A stretch of 20,452 nucleotides of DNA, taken from Pelargonium nanum. Taxonomy: Eukaryota > Streptophyta > Magnoliopsida > Geraniales > Geraniaceae. The notes beneath the pieces were generated by a model. The model was not told the DNA's origin, searched no databases, and saw nothing but the letters and a program-made list of their open reading frames with translations. The position numbers and the translations under genes are program-made. This document shows, piece after piece, positions 17,701 through 20,452 of the stretch (its first letter is position 1; each line of letters opens with the position of its first letter). Location: the NCBI GenBank assembly GCA_036897485.1, contig JAYMTF010001961.1, positions 1-20,452 of the forward strand, given 5' to 3'.

Positions 17701-19165
17701 ACTGATTTATGGCTTATGATCCATGTTCTGAGGTTACATTAAGCTGTTCAATAAACATGTTATTGTGTTGTCTGTAGCTTGTGTGAATTATCATCTTAAG
17801 CCTTCACCTTTCCTACTCATCTGTCAATATGTTAAATCTGTCTACTGACAAGGCTAATATTTCTGCTTCTCGATCTTGAGTAGAAGGAATTCGAGGATAT
17901 TGCAAACCAGTTTCAGAATCACGGGCACATTCGGTTGATATTGAAGTACGACGAGTCTCTTTCCCATTCCATATATGCAGCAGCTGATATGTTTATCATC
18001 CCATCCATCTTTGAGCCTTGTGGCCTTACACAGGTATAATATTCTTGTCGGTTGTCACTAACACTTCATTGCGCACCAGAAAAAAGAGAAGAAAAAAGAG
18101 CAGAACTTTTTTCACCATCTAGTCCTACACTCCTACCTAACAGTGGATAAGTTTAAGTGAAATGTTTTTTGTCATTAAGAGCTAAAACCTTGAAAAGATG
18201 GATTCTTTAAACCTTTGGTTTCATCTTGAACATAGGGTGTCTGTGAAGACATGCTCTACTATTTTAAAGGGCTTTTTAAGTATGTAGCCATGCAGAGCTG
18301 GCAAATTCGAGGTTTGGGTCGGGTTGAAAAGACTTATCCCGAACTCGATCTGCAAGAGGTGTGGGTTCATAATGGAAAATGAGTGGGTTGCTTGACCCAA
18401 TCCAATCTGATTGCCAGCTGTCAGCATTTCGACCCAACCCGACCCGACCCGAAATTCAATCGGACGTATTTTGTGCGACCTGAACCTACTAAAATCCGGG
18501 CAGGATTTTGGGTGCCCTTGGGTTCAGGTCCAATCTATATCGACACTGTTTGAATAGTACGACTACATAGTATCAGATTGAATTTTAACCAAATATTTAT
18601 GCTTATTTCTAGTATAAGTTTAATTAATTGATTGATTTACTTGCAGTTGATAGCAATGAGATATGGTGCTCTACCAATTGCAAGAAAAACTGGTGGTCTA
18701 AATGATAGGTGGGTCTTCGATTTTAGTTACAATCAGTTCGTAATGTGACGCAAATCCACTGTTCTAGTTCATTCTGTTTGAAAAACAGTACTAACACTCA
18801 AATTTCTTCTTCATCTGTAGTGTTTTCGATATTGATGATAATACAATTCCTCATGAGTATCAGAACGGGTTCACGTTTACAACTGCAGATGAACAGGTAT
18901 TTCACCTCATGAGTTATTGCAATGAATCTAGTAGCATAGTTCTTAATTTGTTTTCAATCATTCCCGAAAATAAATAAATAAACCCCTATGACAGTCATTA
19001 AACCACGCGATGGAGCGAGCATTTAACCACTACCAAAACGACGAGAACTGGGAACAGCTTGTTCAGAAGGTCATGACTATTGATTTCAGTTGGGATTCTT
19101 CAGCAGTGCAGTACGAGGATCTTTACTCGAGGTCTGTAGCCCGAGCAAGGTCTACTCGTACTTGA
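5577..19165 (+). CDS. SS4: Starch synthase 4, chloroplastic (17 coding exons)
   Basis: Exons: 5577-5734, 7751-7985, 8510-8677, 10222-10303, 10439-11588, 11661-11712, 13934-14056, 14156-14231, 14304-14488, 14580-14774, 14856-14927, 15947-16156, 17502-17627, 17884-18033, 18647-18708, 18821-18896 and 18995-19165. They total 3291 nt and 1096 aa, with GT..AG introns and consistent phases throughout. The product transfers glucose from ADP-glucose to alpha-1,4-glucan in plastids; class 4 enzymes set starch granule number and shape. Order: transit peptide (about 1-45), acidic variable region (53-187), coiled coil (about 190-540), conserved linker, GT5 domain (about 599-850), GT1 domain (about 900-1060). 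Motifs are KVGGLGDV (615-622), HCHDWQTAF (734-742), FEPCGLTQ (987-994) and KTGGL (1008-1012). The start is the first ATG; SCKMR near residue 44 matches class 4 N-termini as I recall them. Arabidopsis SS4 is about 1040 aa from memory, so the excess is about the size of exon 3. Confidence 0.95.
5898..6164. mobile_element. MITE-like segment with 12-bp terminal inverted repeats
   Basis: The left end AATGCTAAATGT (5898-5909) and the reverse complement of the right end, AATGCTATATGT (6153-6164), match at 11 of 12 positions over a 267-bp segment. The interior contains GACGTGAC, CACGTGGC and CCACGTCAT motifs and no open frame. I could not define a target duplication, so the superfamily is unassigned and the exact ends may shift by a few bases. 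Confidence 0.5.
6967..7125 (+). mobile_element. Solo LTR of a TRIM-type retrotransposon, family A
   Basis: A 149-bp LTR (6972-7120) begins TGTTGAAGTG and ends TTTTACA, giving canonical TG..CA termini. It is flanked by a perfect 5-bp direct repeat TCCTT (6967-6971 and 7121-7125). Its core text (CCCACATTGG, ATAATGGTG, AGTGAAA, TTTAGTAGT, TGTAGCCCA) recurs in the elements at 9241 and 13309. The single LTR with an intact target duplication indicates insertion followed by LTR-LTR recombination. It lies in SS4 intron 1, sense to the gene. Confidence 0.88.
7751..7985 (+). other. SS4 exon 2: variable acidic N-terminal region, duplication copy 1
   Basis: One base plus 78 codons begin with the basic stretch [13 protein letters not shown] and then become acidic, low-complexity and probably disordered. 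Acceptor TTATGCAG precedes TTCCCAG. The shared nucleotide text GAAAATAGTATACTTGTAGA (7908-7927) recurs exactly in exon 3, showing that the two exons are copies. The region is poorly conserved between plants, so its precise job in SS4 is unknown. Confidence 0.88.
8510..8677 (+). other. SS4 exon 3: extra duplicated exon, 56 codons, phase 0-0
   Basis: This exon runs from [11 protein letters not shown] to a terminal leucine codon before GTATGC. Copy 1 uses an AG immediately before TTCCCAG. Here that position reads TTG, so the acceptor has moved into the exon copy at CCCAG ending at 8509, which gives the phase needed after exon 2. A second AG follows 3 nt later (CAGAAG), a NAGNAG acceptor that could add or remove one lysine. 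Because both ends are phase 0, the exon can be skipped or included without changing the frame. Confidence 0.82.
8678..10221 (+). other. SS4 intron 3 (1544 nt)
   Basis: The first 400 nt or so are the second copy of the duplicated intron. A minus-oriented solo LTR sits at 9241-9384. The remainder to 10221 is AT-rich and shows no supported coding exon or element. Short open frames there have no family resemblance. Acceptor CTTACAG ends at 10221. Confidence 0.8.
9236..9389 (-). mobile_element. Solo LTR of TRIM family A, antisense
   Basis: A 144-bp LTR (9241-9384), read on the minus strand, begins TGTTGAAGTGAGTG and ends AATTTAACA. A perfect 5-bp direct repeat CCCCT flanks it (9236-9240 and 9385-9389). 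It is clearly homologous to the solo LTR at 6972, sharing CCCACATTGG, ATAATGGTG, CCTACTAACAA, TTTTAGTAGT and TGTGTAGCCCAT. Different target sites and orientation show that it inserted independently. Confidence 0.88.
10222..10303 (+). other. SS4 exon 4: start of conserved class 4 core
   Basis: Twenty-seven codons plus one base encode [18 protein letters not shown] followed by IDLIRNAEK. This is where conservation among SS4 proteins rises sharply, as I recall. The exon ends GAAAAAA before GTAAAA, and its extra base joins AT at 10439 to make asparagine, giving [13 protein letters not shown] across the junction. Confidence 0.9.
10304..10438 (+). other. SS4 intron 4: 135 nt, stop-free in frame, with (TG)11
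   Basis: Donor GTAAAA and acceptor CATTTCAG bracket 135 nt, a multiple of three. Translated in the SS4 frame it has no stop and would insert 45 residues, rich in C, V, F and other hydrophobics, between NAEK and ILLLNQ. A (TG)11 microsatellite at 10349-10370 encodes the CVCVCV part. The clean family sequence across the junction argues that it is normally removed. Confidence 0.88.
10349..10370 (+). repeat. (TG)11 microsatellite in SS4 intron 4
   Basis: Eleven consecutive TG units lie inside a 135-nt stop-free intron. Changes in repeat number would alter whether the intron stays a multiple of three. Confidence 0.97.
10439..11588 (+). other. SS4 exon 5: coiled-coil region and conserved linker
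   Basis: The largest exon (1150 nt) encodes residues 215-597 and part of 598. Long heptad-like stretches rich in L, E and K run from about residue 218 to 540 (for example [20 protein letters not shown]), broken by a polar stretch near residue 290-320. It ends in the class-specific linker [17 protein letters not shown] and RRIHDAY. In Arabidopsis the SS4 N-terminal half is reported to localise the enzyme and mediate protein contacts, such as PTST2 and fibrillin FBN1, and dimerisation. A 19-residue tandem duplication sits at residues 335-372. Confidence 0.92.
10798..10911 (+). repeat. 57-nt tandem duplication in the SS4 coiled coil
   Basis: Two adjacent 57-nt units (10798-10854 and 10855-10911) encode [19 protein letters not shown] and [19 protein letters not shown]. 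Both begin GATGTAGAAG. The repeat preserves the reading frame and adds 19 residues, close to but not a multiple of seven, so the heptad register should shift by two positions after the insertion. Similarity at both DNA and protein level makes a local duplication the simplest explanation. Confidence 0.85.
12026..12043 (+). repeat. (CT)9 microsatellite in SS4 intron 6
   Basis: Nine CT units lie upstream of the antisense TRIM. This is a simple repeat with no other signal around it. Confidence 0.95.
12085..12923 (-). mobile_element. Complete TRIM retrotransposon, family B, antisense in SS4 intron 6
   Basis: Two direct repeats of about 182 bp, 12085-12266 and 12741-12923, are clear LTRs. Both contain ATTGATGTAGAATA, CTCTTTATATAGGGCATTAC and GATGGGATTCT or close variants. 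On the minus strand each begins TGTTGA. Next to the minus-strand 5' LTR is TGGTATCAAAGC (12735-12724), one mismatch from the usual primer-binding site for initiator tRNA-Met. Next to the 3' LTR is the purine tract AGAGGGGGA (12275-12267). The internal region of about 470 bp has no gag or pol. Length, ends and lack of coding define a TRIM. I found no clean 5-bp target duplication. Confidence 0.87.
13309..13589 (+). mobile_element. Decayed TRIM element, family A, with tRNA-iMet primer-binding site
   Basis: The 5' LTR (13309-13455) begins TGTTGAAGTGG and shares CCTATTAAC, TTTAGTAGTGGAAG and CGTAGCCCA with the solo LTRs at 6972 and 9241. Immediately after it comes TGGTATCAGAGCAGGTTTTG (from 13456), complementary to the 3' end of initiator tRNA-Met apart from small changes. 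A truncated 3' LTR (about 13506-13589) repeats ATAAATATAAAATG, ATATAATGGTG and CCCAATTTTGAAAATTA. The internal region is only about 50 bp. No target duplication is recognisable. Confidence 0.83.
14928..15946 (+). other. SS4 intron 11 (1019 nt)
   Basis: Donor GTATGA and acceptor TTCTACAG bracket AT-rich sequence. Short open frames here, including one near 15065-15319, resemble no family I know and lack flanking splice logic for SS4. I found no mobile element with recognisable ends. Confidence 0.8.
16157..17501 (+). other. SS4 intron 12 (1345 nt)
   Basis: Donor GTAATA and acceptor GCTAAATAG bracket AT-rich sequence separating the GT5 part from the GT1 part of the enzyme. I see no exon, RNA gene or defined transposon within it. 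Confidence 0.8.
18034..18646 (+). other. SS4 intron 14 (613 nt) with GGGTCGGGTT-type repeat
   Basis: The central part of this intron is GC-richer than the other introns because of a repeat at about 18296-18530, listed separately. The flanking parts are AT-rich with no other signal. Donor GTATAA and acceptor TTGCAG are consistent with the flanking coding phases. Confidence 0.8.
18296..18530. repeat. GACCCG-rich inverted-repeat segment, possible MITE remnant
   Basis: AGCTGGCAA (18296-18304) is inverted exactly at 18411-18419 (TTGCCAGCT). A second exact 10-bp inverted pair, GACCTGAACC (18477-18486) and GGTTCAGGTC (18521-18530), encloses an inner AAAATCC/GGATTTT stem. Between them lie tandem GACCCAACCC/GACCCG units. 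Repeats of this composition are dispersed in many plant genomes and resemble the interior of the element at 4614. I could not define a target duplication. Confidence 0.5.
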
Positions 19166-19470
19166 AGCTTGTTTCCCCGATTCACGAGCTCTTGCATCGA
19201 ACATCATTGTGTTTATGATCCATGGCTCCGAGTTTTACGTGAGATCATCTTGCTCTCATGCGCACCCACAGCGAATACAGTCGTCCTTGAAGTGATTACC
19301 AATTTAATTTTGTGGTTAAATTTGACTGTCAATTCATTTTGTTCATATAATAGTCCCTTCCACAATTGATGTATATTAGGTTAAAAACATATAATCCACT
19401 TTCTTGTATATGGTCAAAGGTAAATTCGTGCAAGATTCATCAAAATAAAGCATGAAGATGAGTATTTATT
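19166..19470 (+). other. SS4 3' UTR with AATAAA
   Basis: Sequence after the TGA has no continuation of the protein family. AATAAA at 19444-19449 is a plausible near-upstream polyadenylation signal, and T-rich sequence follows. The cleavage site is not determined. Confidence 0.5.
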
Positions 19471-19753
19471 ACTTGGAACATAAATTAGATATTGTAATAT
19501 ACATATGATTATTCATTTCTTACACACCAATTTTTGTGATGTCTCTATAAATATAATATTTTTCGTCATGGGCATGGAATATTTTAGCACTTCAAAAATA
19601 TTGGGAAATTAATGTACTTGTGAATTAGGTTAAAGACAGGGATCATTATCCTCTGGCTATGAGTTTTCTTGGAATTCTTGAGGTATATATTTGAAAATTT
19701 CTTGGTGGATGAGATTTTATTTTCATTGGAAAAACTGAATTCGAACATGACAC

Positions 19754-19935
19754 AAAAGAGGTATAGGTTTATCAAGATAGGTTGAGTCAAATGGTTTAAC
19801 CACTTTCGATTCCTTTGTAGGTCTTGGATTCGAGTCTCCCTGCTGATGGTAAGGGATGAGTTATATGAATTTAAAGGAAAGAGCTATCCCCTACCGTGTA
19901 TCTCAACTTATAAAAAAAATAGAAAAAAAAAGAGG
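19754..19935 (+). mobile_element. tRNA-derived SINE with A-rich tail and 8-bp target duplication
   Basis: The direct repeat AAAAGAGG occurs at 19754-19761 and 19928-19935. The intervening 166 bp has a tRNA-like head. TTGAGTCAAATGGTTTAACC (from 19782) resembles the pol III A box of tRNA-derived SINEs, and GGATTCGAGTCTCC (from 19826) matches the B box. The spacing is typical of a tRNA gene. The body ends in an A-rich tail (TAAAAAAAATAGAAAAAAAA). It does not fold as a functional tRNA and has no coding capacity. The 5' boundary is set by the duplication. Confidence 0.78.
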
Positions 19936-20349
19936 AACAAGATTGGTACGGTAGTTGCGGGTTTTACCTAGGTCGCTAGGTGGACGGGTTTGTCTTACCC
20001 GGCTCACACACTTTGGATGAAAATTTGACTAGGGTTAAATTCACTGCAAAATGTAGGTTGAATTTTAGGTACTCGCGAGTTTGAGGCCAAATTGGCATCT
20101 CTAGTCTATGAACAGCCTGGTTTTGTCTCTTTGCTACCCCAATATTGAAGATTGTAGGAGATAAAATTATGGGCAACCAATGTTAGCTTCATTTGCAAGA
20201 TTTTTAGTTCACATTAACTAAAAGTTAAAACCTTTTAGGCTGATTTTTGCAGGTTAGAAAGTAATGAAAAAAACAAAACAGTCTGAAAATTTGTTCACAA
20301 AACCAAAACCATCTTTCCCATTTCCTTAAATAAATTTACATGTCCACCA

Positions 20350-20378
20350 CCAAACCCAAACCCAAACCCAAGCCCAAA
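20350..20378 (+). repeat. (AAACCC)n-type short repeat
   Basis: Three AAACCC units are followed by AAGCCC and AAAC. The 6-bp unit resembles the plant telomere repeat AAACCCT but lacks its final T, so it is better read as a simple repeat or telo-box-like promoter text than as an interstitial telomere. Confidence 0.6.
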
Positions 20379-20452
20379 CTCACTCTCTTTCTCTCAAGAT
20401 ACAATTCACTTTCCGGGAACAAAGTTGGTGGCAAAGGCCCAAGCATTGTTGT

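Larger units (their letters stand above)
17502..19165 (+). other. SS4 exons 13-17: GT1 (C-terminal glycosyltransferase) domain
   Basis: Exons 13-17 encode residues 903-1096. Exon 13 reads [16 protein letters not shown] and [10 protein letters not shown]. Exon 14 ends [11 protein letters not shown], with the glutamate of the retaining GT-B active site. Exon 15 has ARKTGGLND, the C-terminal KTGGL motif of starch and glycogen synthases. Exon 16 gives [11 protein letters not shown] and exon 17 [17 protein letters not shown], ending at TGA 19163-19165. All key motifs are intact. Confidence 0.93.
19450..20452. other. SS4 downstream flank; no gene supported
   Basis: AT-rich flank containing a SINE (19754-19935) and, from about 19940 to 20110, a patch with GGGTTT, ACCCGG and AATTGG motifs resembling other repeats here. 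The last 110 bases hold an AAACCC repeat and a CT-rich stretch, which could be the leader or promoter of a following gene, but no ATG or coding sequence is visible. Confidence 0.5.

Noticed and set aside
20350-20378. Interstitial telomere repeat
   Set aside because: The unit is AAACCC (6 bp), not the plant telomere unit AAACCCT, and there are only three to four units.
1-20452. CRISPR arrays, phage or bacterial defence loci
   Set aside because: There are no regularly spaced repeats or prokaryotic gene arrangement. The spliced genes and plant transposons show this is plant nuclear DNA.

Overview
This window is nuclear DNA from a flowering plant, most likely a eudicot. The evidence is AT-rich introns with plant-type GT..AG splice sites, a chloroplast-targeted starch synthase, and small plant transposons (TRIM retrotransposons, a hAT-type MITE, a tRNA-derived SINE). 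I cannot name the species.

Two protein-coding genes are complete and lie head to head. On the minus strand, five coding exons between 1571 and 3273, plus a probable 5'-UTR exon near 4170-4300, encode ALG14 (237 aa). ALG14 is the ER membrane anchor of the UDP-GlcNAc transferase that adds the second GlcNAc to the dolichol-linked N-glycan precursor. On the plus strand, seventeen coding exons between 5577 and 19165 encode starch synthase 4 (SS4, 1096 aa by my splicing). SS4 is the plastid enzyme that controls starch granule initiation. Its layout is transit peptide, variable acidic N-terminal region, long coiled coil, GT5 domain and GT1 domain. The genes act in unrelated pathways, but as I recall the same pair is adjacent in Arabidopsis (At4g18230/At4g18240), so the arrangement looks like old synteny.

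Layout: 1-1570 flank and ALG14 3' side; 1571-4300 ALG14; about 4300-5400 shared intergenic region carrying a 484-bp hAT-type MITE with an 8-bp target duplication; 5400-19450 SS4; 19450-20452 downstream flank with a SINE.

The most notable features are in SS4. The variable N-terminal exon and its downstream intron are tandemly duplicated, giving an extra in-frame 56-codon exon with a displaced splice acceptor. The coiled coil carries a 57-nt (19-residue) tandem duplication. Intron 4 is 135 nt, a multiple of three, with no in-frame stop, so retaining it would keep the frame. The introns hold four small LTR-element insertions from two TRIM families: two solo LTRs with perfect 5-bp target duplications, one decayed TRIM with a tRNA-iMet primer-binding site, and one structurally complete antisense TRIM. 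I found no CRISPR array, rRNA, functional tRNA, phage or bacterial-type system. No wholly new biological system is evident; the novelty is gene-structure change by duplication and transposon insertion.
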